From contig NZ_PPHF01000165.1 of NCBI RefSeq assembly GCF_002904335.1, positions 1 through 64,000 of the forward strand: a DNA stretch of 64,000 bases. Reading direction: 5' to 3'. The notes beneath the pieces are model-generated. The model made no database searches, was not told the origin of the DNA, and saw nothing but the letters and a program-made list of their open reading frames with translations. This document shows, one piece after another, positions 17,449-28,022 of this stretch. The DNA is from Amycolatopsis sp. CA-126428 (GTDB lineage Bacteria > Actinomycetota > Actinomycetes > Mycobacteriales > Pseudonocardiaceae). How positions within the stretch are numbered: the first letter of the stretch is position 1; the number at the start of each line of letters is the position of its first letter. The translations under genes were made by a program, and so were the position numbers.

Positions 17449-19791
17449 TCAGGCCGGGAGGACCGCGTGCAGCCGGAATCGGCCGTCGGGCTCCACGCCG
17501 GCCGTCAATTCGCCGCCGAGGTCGGCCACCCGGTACGACAGGTTGCCGATGCCGCTGCCCGGCGGCCGGCGGTGCGGTGCGGCACCGTCGCCGGCCGCGG
17601 GCGGGGCCGCATCGGGGCCGGCCACGCCGTCGTTGACGATCTCCAGGCTGACCCCGCCGTCCACGCGGCGCAGTGCGATGTCGCAGCTCTCGACCTGGCT
17701 GTGCCGGAGGACGTTCGTCACCCCTTCGCGCAGCACCACGGCCAGCACGGTGCGCACGGCCGAGGACAGGTCCTCGGAGAGCAGCGTCTCCATGCGGAGC
17801 CGGACGTCGGCCGCGGCGAGCACGGACCGCACCGTGCGGGACTCGTTCTCCAGCGACAGTTCGCGGTGGCCGCTGGCGACCGACCGCACGTCCGACAGCG
17901 CCTGGCGGGTGAGGCCGAGGATCTCGGTCAGCTCGGTCGCCGCGCGGCCGCGGTCGATCGCGAGCATGCGGGAGGTCAGTTCGCTCTTCAGCGCGATCGC
18001 CGAAAGGCTCATCCCGAGCAGGTCGTGCAGGTCGCGCGCGAACCGCAGCCGTTCCTCGGCGAGGGCCGTCTCGGCCAGCCGGCGGCGGGTGTGGTCCAGT
18101 TCGGCCACCAGCCGGACCAGCCACAGCAGACCGAACACGGTCAGCCCGGTCATCACCGTGGCCGCCGTGAAGAACACCAGGGACGCGGCCCCGGTGCCGG
18201 CCCGGTATTCGATCCACGCGTACGCCGCGGTGTTCAAGGCGAAGAAGGTCCAGCCGGCCACCGGCGGGAGGACCAGCAGGGCCGTGCCGATCAGCAGGCC
18301 GGGGATGCTCACCCAGTCCTGCTTCAGCGGCAGCAGCGGCAGGTAGGTCAGGCAGGCCTGGACCAGCAGCATCCCGTAGGTCTGGGCCGAGCGCAGCGAG
18401 GTCGCCGGCCGGTTGAAGTAGGAGAACTGCAGGGTCAGCAGGGCCACGATGGAGCCGATCACCAGGGCGAGCCGCCAGGGTTCCGTGGTCAGCCGGAGGG
18501 CGTGCAGGGTCGCGCCGACGCCCATCAGCGACATCGTCGCCGGCAGCAGCCAGCGGAACAGTGTCGACTGTGGCCGGTCGGTTTCGCCGGGGCCGGTCAC
18601 CGGCCCGTCCGGCCGGCCCGGGACCGGGAGCTCGACGCGCAGCACGAACCGGCCGTCGGGACCGGCTTCGGTGGTCGCCGTGCCCCCGAGCTCGGCCACC
18701 TCGTCGGGGAGCTTCGAGAGCCGGCTGTCCGGCCCGATCGCCGCCCCGTCGGCCGCAACGCCGTCGTTGACGATCTGCAGCGTGACCTTGTCGCCGTGCT
18801 GGACGATGTCGATCTCGCAGTGTTCGACGTCGCTGTAGCCGAGGACGTTGGTGACGCCCTCCCGCAGCACCCTGGCCAGGGTGGTCCGCGCCTGGACCGG
18901 CAGGTCGCCCCAGTCGAGGCGCACCTGGACGTCGATCTCCGAGGCGGCCAGCAGCGACTCGGCGGTCCGGGACTCCTTCTCCAGCGACAGCTCGCGGTAC
19001 TCGCGGGAGACCGCCCGGACGTCGGAGAGCGTGCGCTGCGCGGTGGCGGTCATCTCGTCCAGTTCGGTCTTGGCCAGGTCCGGCGACTTCCGCAGCAGGT
19101 GGTGCACCAGCTCGCCCTTGAGCGCGATCGCGGACAAGCTGAGCCCGAGCAGGTCGTGCAGGTCGCGGGCGAACACCAGCCGCTGCTCGGCGACCGCCCG
19201 CCGGGCGAGCTCGGTGCGGGCCCGGTGCAGCTCGTCGACCATCCGCGCCAGCCGGGCGAGCTGGTAGAAGACCAGGCAGTAGAAGATCGAGGCGAGCGTG
19301 CTGTAGAGCGCGCTCAGCGGGTTGTTCTCGTAGATGGAGTAGGTCCAGGCGATGCTGAGGCACACCGCGGCGAACGCGGGCCAGGCGTAGCGGGCCGGCA
19401 GGACCAGCAGGACCGCGCCGCCGACGAAGTCCGGCATGTCGGCCCACAGCAGGCCGAAGGTGGGGATCGGCGCGTAGGCCAGCAGCACCATCACGCCGAG
19501 GAGGACCCGGCTGGTCGTCGAATCCAGCCGGGCCGACGGGCGGCTGAACCAGAGCAGCTGGATCGCCAGCAGCCCGGCGATACCGGCGATCCCGTAGGCG
19601 GCGTGGAGCGGGTCGACGGAAGCGGGCAGGAGATTGGCGAGCCCCACGACGCCGAACCCGGCGACCACCACGACGATGATGCTGGCGGCCAGGAAGGTCG
19701 CCGGCCGCCGCCGGTCCGCCTTGGTGGTGCCACGGGGCTCCACCGTGGCGGAGAGCGCCGCCGCGGGGTGGTGTCCGGCTCCCGGTGACAT
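17449..19791 (-). CDS. Tandem double sensor histidine kinase
   Basis: A 780-residue protein with two full NarL-type kinase units end to end. Unit 1 (about 1-400) has five or six membrane segments, a HisKA_3 with DLHDLLGLSLSAI, and a HATPase region whose N-box (TNVLGYSDVEHC) and G-box (DSRLSKLPDEV) look degenerate. Unit 2 (about 400-780) has another membrane block, DLHDLLGMSLSAI, an intact N-box (TNVLRHS) and an intact G-box (GSGIGNLSYRVADLGG). Both keep the phospho-His. The ATG at 19791 is chosen; GGAGG is 12 bases away, and a GTG at 19857 is an alternative. No response regulator is adjacent, but those at 15096 and 52052 are candidates. Confidence 0.85.
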   Translation of the reverse strand: MSPGAGHHPAAALSATVEPRGTTKADRRRPATFLAASIIVVVVAGFGVVGLANLLPASVDPLHAAYGIAGIAGLLAIQLLWFSRPSARLDSTTSRVLLGVMVLLAYAPIPTFGLLWADMPDFVGGAVLLVLPARYAWPAFAAVCLSIAWTYSIYENNPLSALYSTLASIFYCLVFYQLARLARMVDELHRARTELARRAVAEQRLVFARDLHDLLGLSLSAIALKGELVHHLLRKSPDLAKTELDEMTATAQRTLSDVRAVSREYRELSLEKESRTAESLLAASEIDVQVRLDWGDLPVQARTTLARVLREGVTNVLGYSDVEHCEIDIVQHGDKVTLQIVNDGVAADGAAIGPDSRLSKLPDEVAELGGTATTEAGPDGRFVLRVELPVPGRPDGPVTGPGETDRPQSTLFRWLLPATMSLMGVGATLHALRLTTEPWRLALVIGSIVALLTLQFSYFNRPATSLRSAQTYGMLLVQACLTYLPLLPLKQDWVSIPGLLIGTALLVLPPVAGWTFFALNTAAYAWIEYRAGTGAASLVFFTAATVMTGLTVFGLLWLVRLVAELDHTRRRLAETALAEERLRFARDLHDLLGMSLSAIALKSELTSRMLAIDRGRAATELTEILGLTRQALSDVRSVASGHRELSLENESRTVRSVLAAADVRLRMETLLSEDLSSAVRTVLAVVLREGVTNVLRHSQVESCDIALRRVDGGVSLEIVNDGVAGPDAAPPAAGDGAAPHRRPPGSGIGNLSYRVADLGGELTAGVEPDGRFRLHAVLPA

Positions 19792-19950
19792 CTGCTCTGC
19801 GATCCTCCGGCGGTGGGCGAAGCACGGGTTCGGCCGGCCGGACCCGTGCTTCCCCACGCCGGCCGGTCGGGGTCATTCCATGGAAACACGCGGGAAGCGC
19901 GTTCGCGCGATGGCCGTGCACCGGGCCGGGCCGGGTGGCGCAGCGCCGGT

Positions 19951-20463
19951 TCAGCCCAGGCGCGGTCCGCCGGCCACGCCCGCGAGGCAGAGAAAATCCA
20001 GGTACGGCACGGCGACCGAGCCGAGGTGCTGCACGAAACCGCCGTCCATCCGGAAGAAACTCAGCCCGGGCGCGTCTTCCCGGTCGTCGCAGCCGGTCCC
20101 GGCGAGGTACCGCGTCGCGGGGAAGTCCGAGCCGAACGCCGTGCTCAGGGCGGAGTACGCCGCCAGGTCCCAGCCGAAGTGGGCGCCGTACTGCGCGAGC
20201 TTCGCGTACGGGGCGTGGGAAACCAGCACCAGCCGCGTGCCGGCGGCGTGCATGGCCCCGGCGAGCTCGCCGGGTGCCACGGCGGCGCCCGGACGGGCAC
20301 GGTCGGGCACCCGGTGGTGGACGGCGAGCCGCCGGTACCCGGCGAACAGCCCGGCCAGGTCCACCTCGCCCCCGGGGCCGGTGAAGCGGTAGTCCTCCGC
20401 CGGCACGACGCGGGGCCGGGCCAGCGGCGGGCGGGTGCGGTCGGGCAGCGCCAGTCCGTTCAC
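19951..20463 (-). CDS. DUF899-like protein (thioredoxin-fold type)
   Basis: A 170-residue protein. The AEDYRFTGPGGEVDLAGLFAGYRRLAV opening, a central LVLVSHAPYAKLAQY helix-strand block and the terminal SFFRMDGGFVQH...YLDFL match what I recall of short DUF899 proteins, which adopt a thioredoxin-like fold. The CxxC of the longer members is missing, so no redox role can be claimed. The GTG at 20463 is preferred because GAGGAGG lies seven bases upstream; the reading from 20484 lacks a ribosome site. It is divergent from the sua5-like gene. Confidence 0.6.
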   Translation of the reverse strand: MNGLALPDRTRPPLARPRVVPAEDYRFTGPGGEVDLAGLFAGYRRLAVHHRVPDRARPGAAVAPGELAGAMHAAGTRLVLVSHAPYAKLAQYGAHFGWDLAAYSALSTAFGSDFPATRYLAGTGCDDREDAPGLSFFRMDGGFVQHLGSVAVPYLDFLCLAGVAGGPRLG

Positions 20464-20612
20464 AGTCGCCTCCTCGGAAAGCACAAGGGTCTGTCCGGAT
20501 TATGCGGTCGCGGCCGGAGCGCCGTCACCGTCCGGGACGGTTCTGAGCACAGTGGAAGACGCGGCCGGGGTCACCGGGCGTCGCAGCGGGACGGAGGCTT
20601 AGGCTCGCGGTC

Positions 20613-21233
20613 ATGGCCAGGTACTTCGACGTCCACCCGGACAACCCCCAGCGGCGCACCGTCGGCCAGATCGCGGAGCTGGTGCGCCAGGACGGCCTGA
20701 TCGCCTATCCGACGGACTCCTGCTACGCGCTGGGCTGCCGGCTCGACAACCCGCAGGGGCTCGACCGGATCCGGGCGATCCGCCGGCTCGACCGGCGGCA
20801 CCACTTCACCCTCGTCTGCGAGAACTTCGCGCAGCTCGGGCAGTTCGTGCACGTCGACAACGCGGTGTTCCGCGCGATCAAGGCCGCGACCCCGGGCAGC
20901 TACACGTTCATCCTGCCGGCGACCAAGGAGGTGCCGCGGCGGCTGATGCACGAGAAGAAGAAGACCGTGGGCGTGCGCATCCCGGAGCACGTCGTCGCCC
21001 AGGCGCTGCTCGCGGAGCTCGGCGAGCCCCTCGTGTCGAGCACGCTGCTCCTGCCGGACGTGCCCGAGCCGCTCACCCAGGGGTGGGAGATCAAAGAGGA
21101 GCTCGACCACGTCCTCGACGCGGTCGTCGACTCCGGCGACTGCGGCGTCGAGCCCACCACGGTGGTGGACTTCTCGTCGGGGGAAGCCGAGATCGTCCGC
21201 CGCGGCGCCGGGGACCCCGCCCGCTTCGAGTGA
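20613..21233 (+). CDS. YciO/YrdC/Sua5-type threonylcarbamoyl-AMP synthase-like protein
   Basis: A 206-residue single YrdC domain. The nucleotide- and threonine-binding features are in order: YPTDSCYALGCRL near residue 32, the basic RRLDRRHHFTLVCEN strand, YTFILPATKEVPRR, and GVRIPEH. YrdC/Sua5 makes threonylcarbamoyl-AMP for tRNA t6A. The YciO branch, which this length and the RRLDRRHHF segment suggest, is less well defined biochemically. It is likely a second, non-essential copy, since actinobacteria carry a longer Sua5 elsewhere. ATG start with GGAGGCTTAGGCTCGCGGTC upstream. Confidence 0.85.
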   Translation: MARYFDVHPDNPQRRTVGQIAELVRQDGLIAYPTDSCYALGCRLDNPQGLDRIRAIRRLDRRHHFTLVCENFAQLGQFVHVDNAVFRAIKAATPGSYTFILPATKEVPRRLMHEKKKTVGVRIPEHVVAQALLAELGEPLVSSTLLLPDVPEPLTQGWEIKEELDHVLDAVVDSGDCGVEPTTVVDFSSGEAEIVRRGAGDPARFE

Positions 21234-21411
21234 CACTCCCGGGTGGACCTCGCGGCCGGGTCCTCTGGGGTGATCAACGCGATGTTGCGGAAACCGCCCG
21301 CCGCCGCTCCGTGACCTGGCCACTCGCTCCGCCGGACACGCCGCCTGCTACCAGGCGGACCTCACCACCGCCGCCATCGGGCTCCGGCTCCGAGGACTCA
21401 CCGGACAGCTC

Positions 21412-22110
21412 CTAATCCGCTTCGGATGTCCAAAAGGGATTGTGCCGCGTCCGCGCCAGCTCCGCCCAGCGGGTGGCCTCGCCCGCGGTGGTGACGGCCA
21501 GCCGGGCGGGCGGGCGTCGGCCGGTGAACAGCAGGCAGAAGTCTTCCGCCGGGCCGGTCACCCGGTCCGCCGCGCCGGCCGGGCCGAACTCCCACCGCGT
21601 GCCGGACGGCGCCGTGAGCTCGAAGCGGAACGGTGCCGCCGGCGGCGGGCCGTGCCCGGTGTAGGCGTCGTCGCGGGTGCGCACGCCGTAGTAGGCGACG
21701 TGGCCGACGCTGTCGTTGCGGGGCAGGCGGACGCCGAGGACGTCGGCGATGTCCTGACCGCGGGCGAACACCGCGGTGAGCAGGGCGGCCGCGAGCACGG
21801 ACGGCCGCACCGGCCCGCCCGGCCAGTCGATTTCCCCGTCCGCGGCGGCCAGCAGCTCGGTCGCCTTCCGGTGCTCCGAACGCCAGCCCAGGACGGCGTC
21901 CCCGAGCGTCCCCGAGGCGGTGATGGACGGGGCCGAGGCGCTGTCCTCGCCTTCGACGCTCAGCACCACCCGCCTGGCCACGACGGTGAGCTCGGCGAGG
22001 TGGCCGGTGATCACCCGGCCGGCGGGCAGCAGCACCTTCTCCTCGTGCTCGCGGACGAGCTCCGCGAGGGTGTCCGCCTCGGTACCGAGGTCGGCGTGCA
22101 CATCCTGCAT
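21412..22110 (-). CDS. Mycothiol-type (maleylpyruvate isomerase family) enzyme
   Basis: A 232-residue protein. The C-terminal half contains the family's FARGQDIADVLGV block with its acidic/His metal region, then a small domain with FRFELTAPSGTRWEFGP and AEDFCLLFTGRRPP. The same blocks recur almost word for word in the gene at 36924-37721, so the two are paralogues. The expected His in a GHL motif is present (ITGHLAEL). The ATG at 22110 has GGAGGGAGG just upstream and is preferred to longer readings. Substrate unknown. Confidence 0.75.
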   Translation of the reverse strand: MQDVHADLGTEADTLAELVREHEEKVLLPAGRVITGHLAELTVVARRVVLSVEGEDSASAPSITASGTLGDAVLGWRSEHRKATELLAAADGEIDWPGGPVRPSVLAAALLTAVFARGQDIADVLGVRLPRNDSVGHVAYYGVRTRDDAYTGHGPPPAAPFRFELTAPSGTRWEFGPAGAADRVTGPAEDFCLLFTGRRPPARLAVTTAGEATRWAELARTRHNPFWTSEAD

Positions 22111-22247
22111 GGTGCCTCCCTCCGGACGATGATCGAATGCCCGGATCTCGATGCTCCCGCCGGGACGCGCCCGCCGACCACTCACAGGTTGCGGTGCCGG
22201 ATCGGCTATGTTGCCACCAGGGCCGGCCGAACGCGGGGAGCCGTATT

Positions 22248-22633
22248 TTGAAGTACCTCTTGGCGATGTACATGAACCCGGAAGTCTGGGACGGCTTGTC
22301 CGAGCAGGACAAGGACGACGTCATGACCGGCCACGGCGAGTTCATCCGCCGCATCCGCGAGTCCGGCGAGATGATCAGCACCCAGGCGCTCGACGCGCCG
22401 GCCAAGAGCGCCGTGGTGCGGGTGAAGAACGGGATGCCGGCGATCACCGACGGCCCGTTCGTCGAGTCGAAGGAGTTCCTCGCGGGCTACTACCTCGTCG
22501 AGTGCGCCAGCCAGGAGCGGGCGTACGAGGTGGCCGCGATGATCCCGGACGCGAAGATCGACGGGCTCGGCATCGAAGTCCGCCCGGTGGTGTTCTTCGC
22601 CGACTCGGAGACCGAATCCGAGGTCGTCGGCGG

Positions 22634-22637
<4 letters not shown>
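22248..22637 (+). CDS. YCII/DGPF-domain protein
   Basis: A 129-residue YCII-related dimeric ferredoxin-like protein with the eponymous DGPF in ITDGPFVESKEFLAGYYLVE (from about residue 62) and the usual MKYLLAMYMNP opening. It starts at TTG with GGGGAG seven bases upstream. It overlaps the ECF sigma gene by four bases (GTGA). This pairing is typical of ECF42-type sigma loci, in which the DGPF protein is the proposed accessory partner or regulator of the sigma factor. Confidence 0.88.
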
Positions 22638-23872
<1,235 letters not shown>

Positions 23873-23875
<3 letters not shown>

Positions 23876-23917
23876 GTCCCCGCCCCGGGGTCAGCGCGGG
23901 ATCCGGCGGGGGACTCA
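23873..23917. terminator. Bidirectional terminator spanning both stop codons
   Basis: The arms TGAGTCCCCGCC (23873-23884) and GGCGGGGGACTCA (23905-23917) pair with a single bulged base around a G/C-rich loop. The outer three bases of each arm are the stop codons of the convergent sigma-factor and HxlR genes. It can serve both transcripts. Confidence 0.7.
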
Positions 23918-24610
23918 GTGCAGGGCGATGCCCGCTGCGGGTTCGGGCGCGGTTTTGAGCTGGAAGAGCCGGGCGAACAGTTCGAGGTTGTCGAGGTCGC
24001 CCTCGAGCGAAAGGCGGCCGGAGCGCACCGCTTCCGCCGGGCTCGCCTGGCCGCTGATGACGTCCAGCAGCGCCGATCCCTGGTCGCACCGGATGACCAG
24101 GTCGGCGTCGGCGTGGCGGCCTTCGGACACCTCGAGCGCGCCGTCGTCGACGACGACCCGGAGGACCATCTTGCCGGGGTACTGGATTTCGTAGGCGACC
24201 CGGACGCCGGCCGCGGCCTCGCCCTGGAAGGTCGTGTAGAGCGAGAGGATCGCCGCGTCCAGCGTGAAGACGTCGCCGGAGGCGGGCCGGCCGAGCGACC
24301 TCGCGCCCCACAGGCCGAGGTCCAGCAGGATGCGGTCGAGCTCGCTCCCGTACTCGGTGAGCTCGTAGACCAGCCCGGCGTCGAGGTCGGCGCGGACGCG
24401 GCGGCGGACCACCCCGGACGCCTCCAGCTCGTTGAGCCGGGCGGAGAGCATGCTCGGCGGGATCCTGGGCAAGCCCGCCTTCAACTGGGTGTAGCGCTTC
24501 GCGCCGAGGACGAGGTCGCGCACGATGAGCAGGGCCCAGCGTTCGCCGACGAGCTCCAGTGCGCGAGCCAGTCCGCAGAACTGGCCGTAAGTTCGGGTGG
24601 GTGCGGTCAC
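23915..24610 (-). CDS. HxlR-type regulator fused to SCP2-like domain (paralogue 2)
   Basis: A 231-residue paralogue of the regulator at 9029-9718. It has the same TRTYGQFCGLARALE opening with conserved Cys12, the same HTH block GERWALLIVRDLVLG, the same LWGARSLG linker, and a C-terminal SCP2-like domain with ADLVIRC and SGRLSLEGD. Conservation along the whole length indicates a relatively recent duplication. GTG start with GAGGACCC upstream. It is immediately downstream of the SARP gene on the same strand (47-base gap), so they may be co-transcribed as a regulatory pair. Confidence 0.82.
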   Translation of the reverse strand: MTAPTRTYGQFCGLARALELVGERWALLIVRDLVLGAKRYTQLKAGLPRIPPSMLSARLNELEASGVVRRRVRADLDAGLVYELTEYGSELDRILLDLGLWGARSLGRPASGDVFTLDAAILSLYTTFQGEAAAGVRVAYEIQYPGKMVLRVVVDDGALEVSEGRHADADLVIRCDQGSALLDVISGQASPAEAVRSGRLSLEGDLDNLELFARLFQLKTAPEPAAGIALH

Positions 24611-24657
24611 GGGTCCTCACTTCGGGCAGGTGGTCGGTCGGTCCGGGCGGCGAGGCG

Positions 24658-25482
24658 TCAGCTGTGGTCGCCTTCGGAGATGAGGTCGTGGTGCAGGATC
24701 TGCAGATCCGCGCACGGCTCGACGCCGAGCTCCTCGCTCAGCCGCTTCCGCAGCGTGCGGTAGACGAGCATCGCGTCGGACCGGCGGCCGCTGCGGCCCA
24801 GCACCCGCATGAGCTGGCCGTGCAGGGCTTCGTCGAGGGGGTTCCCCGCCGTCACCGCGCGCAGTTCCCCGATCACCTCGCGGTGGTGCCCGCTGGCGAT
24901 CTCGGCCTCGAAGAGCATGTGCATCGTCGTGCGCCGCTGCTCCAGCAGCTCCACGGTGTACGGGAGGAGCATCGGACCCGAGGGGACGTTGGCCAGCGGC
25001 GGCCCGTTCCACACGTCGAGCGCGGAGCGGAACCGCTCGACGGCCGCGGCGTACTGTTCCTCGCGCAGCAGCTCCTGGCCTTCCTGGTGCAGCTGCCCGA
25101 ACCGGAAGACGTCGACCTGGGCCGGGTCGATCCGGAACACGTACCCGGGTGCCTTGGTTTCCAGCAACGAGCCGAGGCCGTGCTCGTCGAGGCAGCGGCG
25201 CAGGTGGTAGACGTAGGTGTGCATGGTGGTCCGCATGGTGCGCGGCGGCTTGTCGGCCCACAGCTCCTGGGCGATCGCGTCGGCGTGCACCATCTTGCCG
25301 GGCCGCAGCACCAGCAAGGCCAGCAGCTGCAGGAGTTTCGGCGTGGTCGGCGCGTAGTCGACGCCGTCGCGCACCAGGGCCAGCGGGCCGAGCACGGTGA
25401 ACCCGGTGTCGATCCCGAGCCGTTGCGCGGGGATGTCCGGAACCATGACCGGGCTGTCCGCTAGATTTTTCGTCGAGTACAT
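24658..25482 (-). CDS. SARP-family pathway-specific activator
   Basis: A 274-residue Streptomyces antibiotic regulatory protein. The OmpR-like DNA-binding domain (about residues 25-115) includes TPKLLQLLALLVLRPGKMV and TMHTYVYHLRRCL. The bacterial transcriptional activation domain (about 120-265) includes VDVFRFGQLHQEG and GRRSDAMLVYRTLRKRL. The length is that of the small DnrI/RedD type. SARPs normally activate the biosynthetic cluster next to them, here most likely the PKSE locus. ATG start with GGAGG eight bases upstream. It is divergent from the AraC gene across 480 bases. Confidence 0.92.
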   Translation of the reverse strand: MYSTKNLADSPVMVPDIPAQRLGIDTGFTVLGPLALVRDGVDYAPTTPKLLQLLALLVLRPGKMVHADAIAQELWADKPPRTMRTTMHTYVYHLRRCLDEHGLGSLLETKAPGYVFRIDPAQVDVFRFGQLHQEGQELLREEQYAAAVERFRSALDVWNGPPLANVPSGPMLLPYTVELLEQRRTTMHMLFEAEIASGHHREVIGELRAVTAGNPLDEALHGQLMRVLGRSGRRSDAMLVYRTLRKRLSEELGVEPCADLQILHHDLISEGDHS

Positions 25483-25962
25483 GTCGGGCGCCTCCAGTAA
25501 GACCCGTCGCGTTTCCCAAGCTCCCCAGTGAAGCCGTACCGGCCGCGGGCCTTTCTGTTTTCGACAGTGTCAGACGCGGCGGTGCCCAGCCAGTGACCCG
25601 TCCACCAGAGTCGAGATGTGTTTCTCCGGGCGGTCCCGTGCACCCCGCACTTCCTGAGGGGGGTGCCGCGCACGCCGGCCGGCCGGGAACGCCGAGGTAA
25701 ACCGCAGGTCCTGATCTTCCCCATAGCCGTGAGAACGCCGATTGTGGTCGCTATCACGCGCCGCGCGCACAGGTGCGTCGTACCGCGGTATTCGGCGGTC
25801 ACGCGGCGGGTATGCGTTTCACACATTGCCGTCCGGGACCTCCGCACAGGGGCCCGGACCGGCCCCGCCGGCCCTCCATCGGAGATCGACCGGACTGCGA
25901 GGCACGGCGTCTTACCTGGCTAAGTAGGAAATTGACGTCGTTGCGAATTCGAGGTAGTTCTG
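25483..25962. promoter_or_regulatory. Divergent SARP/AraC control region
   Basis: I see no credible gene in these 480 bases. The stretch CGGGTATGCGTTT...GCCGTC (25807-25833) repeats the element found before the other AraC gene at 16800-16829. The last 60 bases before the AraC start are comparatively A+T-rich (TAAGTAGGAAATTGACGTCG), with a TTGAC-like hexamer at about 25931. The region should carry promoters for the SARP (leftward) and the AraC regulator and downstream cassette (rightward). Confidence 0.5.
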
Positions 25963-26886
25963 ATGATCTTGCGATCGGTTGCGTCCATGAGTGCCGAGAT
26001 CGCGTCGTCGGCAGGTGCGGAGCGAAATGGCCGGGAGGCGGACCCGGCCCGGGGCAAGGCCGTGCCGCCCGCCGTGCTCCGCGCGATCGAACTGATCCTC
26101 GAGCGGTACTTCGAGCCCATCACGCTGTCGGCCCTGGCGTCCGAGGTGTACGTGAGCCCGTTCCACTTCTCCCGGATCTTCGCCAAGGCGACGGGGGTGA
26201 CGCCGGGCCGGTTCCTCACCGCGGTGCGGTTGTTCGAAGCGAAGCGGCTGCTCCTGACGACGTCGCTCACGGTGTCGGACATCGTCTGCAGCGTCGGGTA
26301 CAGCAGCGTCGGCACGTTCACCAGCCGCTTCCTGCGCTCGGTCGGGATGACCCCGACCGCGTACCGGGACCCGGAAGTCGGCGAGCTGCTGGTGGCGCAC
26401 TCCGCCCACTTCCAGCGGCTGCCTTCGCTGCGGTCCCTGCGCGAGGCCGGCAGCATGCGGCCGTCCCTGCCCTCCGGCGGCGGGCGGCTCACCGTGCGGC
26501 TGCGGATGCCGCCGGAGGCCGCGCGGGCCAACGTGCTCGTCGGTGTCTTCGCCGACGCGGTCCCGCAGAGCAGCCCGGTGGCCTTCGGTGGTGTCGCGGA
26601 CGCGCTGTCCACCGACCTGACCATCGACGGCGTGCCCGAAGGCACCTGGACGGTGAACGCGGTGGCCGACCACGGCGCGGTCCGCGACGTCCACGCCGGC
26701 CCGGCCTTCACCATCGCCTCGGCGCCGGTGACCGTGACGGGGTCCGAGCCCGCCGAAGTCACGATGCGGCTGCACCCGCCGTCCCTGACCGACCCGCCGG
26801 TCGCCGTCACCTTGGCTTCGCACCAGTCGCCGGCGGGAGAGCGAGCCTTGCCGGCCCAGCGGTCGCACCTGCACGCGGTCGCCTGA
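25963..26886 (+). CDS. AraC-family regulator heading the PKSE locus
   Basis: A 307-residue protein. After a 35-residue variable leader, the AraC double HTH spans about residues 45-140 (VSPFHFSRIFAKATG and VCSVGYSSVGTFTSRF). The C-terminal half has the same NVLVGVFADA...IDGVPEGTWTV...DPPVAVTL pattern as the regulator at 15900-16646. The ATG at 25963 has GAGG eight bases upstream; ATG 25987 lacks one. It lies 33 bases before the first DUF1702 gene, in the same direction, so it may be the first gene of the biosynthetic operon and autoregulate it. Confidence 0.87.
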   Translation: MILRSVASMSAEIASSAGAERNGREADPARGKAVPPAVLRAIELILERYFEPITLSALASEVYVSPFHFSRIFAKATGVTPGRFLTAVRLFEAKRLLLTTSLTVSDIVCSVGYSSVGTFTSRFLRSVGMTPTAYRDPEVGELLVAHSAHFQRLPSLRSLREAGSMRPSLPSGGGRLTVRLRMPPEAARANVLVGVFADAVPQSSPVAFGGVADALSTDLTIDGVPEGTWTVNAVADHGAVRDVHAGPAFTIASAPVTVTGSEPAEVTMRLHPPSLTDPPVAVTLASHQSPAGERALPAQRSHLHAVA

Positions 26887-26919
26887 TCGTCCCGAAAACC
26901 GACAACCAGAAGGATTCCG

Positions 26920-27915
26920 ATGTCGACTTTCCTGGGTGTCCTGCGCAAACGCGTGCTGGCGCCGCCACTGGCCTCCGTCGGTTTCGCCGAACGCGGCTTC
27001 CCGGTCACGCACACCGAAGCGACGGCCCGGCTGGAGGCGGTTCCGCAAGCGGTGGTGTGCGGGTTCGAATGGGCCGTCGAAGGCGCCTCGCTGTGGGAGA
27101 TCGAGCGCCGGCTCGCCCTCGTCGAGCCGGAGCAGCGCGGCTTCGCCTACGAGGGCGCGACGATGGGCTACAGCATCCTCGACGCCATGCCGGGCGGCGG
27201 CCGCGACCGCACCCGGGCGCTGCTGGAAGGACCGGGGCGCCCGCACATCTTCCTGACCTACATCGGGATCGGCTTCGCGATGGCGCGGCTGCCGCGTCCA
27301 CTGTGGAAGAACATCCTGCCCGAGCTGACCGGGGTGGCCCACCACCCCGTGATGAGCTGGCTCGCCGTCGACGGCTACGGCTTCGACCGCGCCTACTTCG
27401 ACACGGACAAGTGGATCGGCGAGCAGGCGGAGCCGGTGCCCTACCCGTGGGCCGGCCGTCCCGAATACTTCGCCCGGGCCTTCGACCAGGGGGTGGGCCG
27501 CGCGCTGTGGTTCATCCACGGCGGGAACCCGGACGCCGTCGCCGCCGCGGTCGGGCGCTTCGCCGAACACCGCCGGGCCGACCTGTGGAGCGGGGTCGGG
27601 CTCGCCTCGACGTTCGCCGGCGGGGCCGACCAGCACGGGCTGGGCCGGCTGCGCCAGGCGGCCGGGGAGTACTTCGACGAGCTGGCCCTCGGCGTCGTGT
27701 TCGCGGTGAAAGCGCGGACGTACGCCGGCCACATCCCCACCCACACCCACCTCGCGGCCGGCGTGCTCACCGACTTGACCGTGCAGGCCGCGCAAAACCT
27801 CGCCGACAGCACCGAACAGGCCGACGGCGACGACGGGCCGCAGCCGCCCTACGAACTGTGGCGGGAGCGCATCCGCGCCGAGTTCCGCCCGGAAGCCCGT
27901 CTGCGGGCGAGCTGA
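26920..27915 (+). CDS. DUF1702 (UnbL-like) enediyne cassette protein, copy A
   Basis: A 331-residue soluble DUF1702 protein. This family is found with enediyne polyketide synthases (called UnbL in early enediyne surveys) and has no established reaction. Conserved blocks are RGFAYEGATMGYSILD, GIGFAMARLPR, DGYGFDRAYFDTD and DQGVGRALWF, and several His residues are present. The ATG has AAGGA six bases upstream. It is followed by a second, related DUF1702 gene, an arrangement not expected in a minimal cassette. It likely acts with UnbV and UnbU on the nascent polyene. Confidence 0.85.
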   Translation: MSTFLGVLRKRVLAPPLASVGFAERGFPVTHTEATARLEAVPQAVVCGFEWAVEGASLWEIERRLALVEPEQRGFAYEGATMGYSILDAMPGGGRDRTRALLEGPGRPHIFLTYIGIGFAMARLPRPLWKNILPELTGVAHHPVMSWLAVDGYGFDRAYFDTDKWIGEQAEPVPYPWAGRPEYFARAFDQGVGRALWFIHGGNPDAVAAAVGRFAEHRRADLWSGVGLASTFAGGADQHGLGRLRQAAGEYFDELALGVVFAVKARTYAGHIPTHTHLAAGVLTDLTVQAAQNLADSTEQADGDDGPQPPYELWRERIRAEFRPEARLRAS

Positions 27916-28022
27916 AAAGCGCTCGCACGCAACCGTGGAGTAGACCGCCGAACAGCGAATCTGTGACGGTAGAAGTGAAGAGCAGGACCAAACCTTTATT
28001 CGACCCGAAGGGGGAGAGTGCG

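Noticed and set aside
25773..28022. In-frame upstream extension of DUF1702 copy B across the AraC and copy A genes
   Set aside because: The extension is nonsense relative to both well-supported genes and lacks a ribosome site. The TTG at 28023 fits the paralogue's N terminus.
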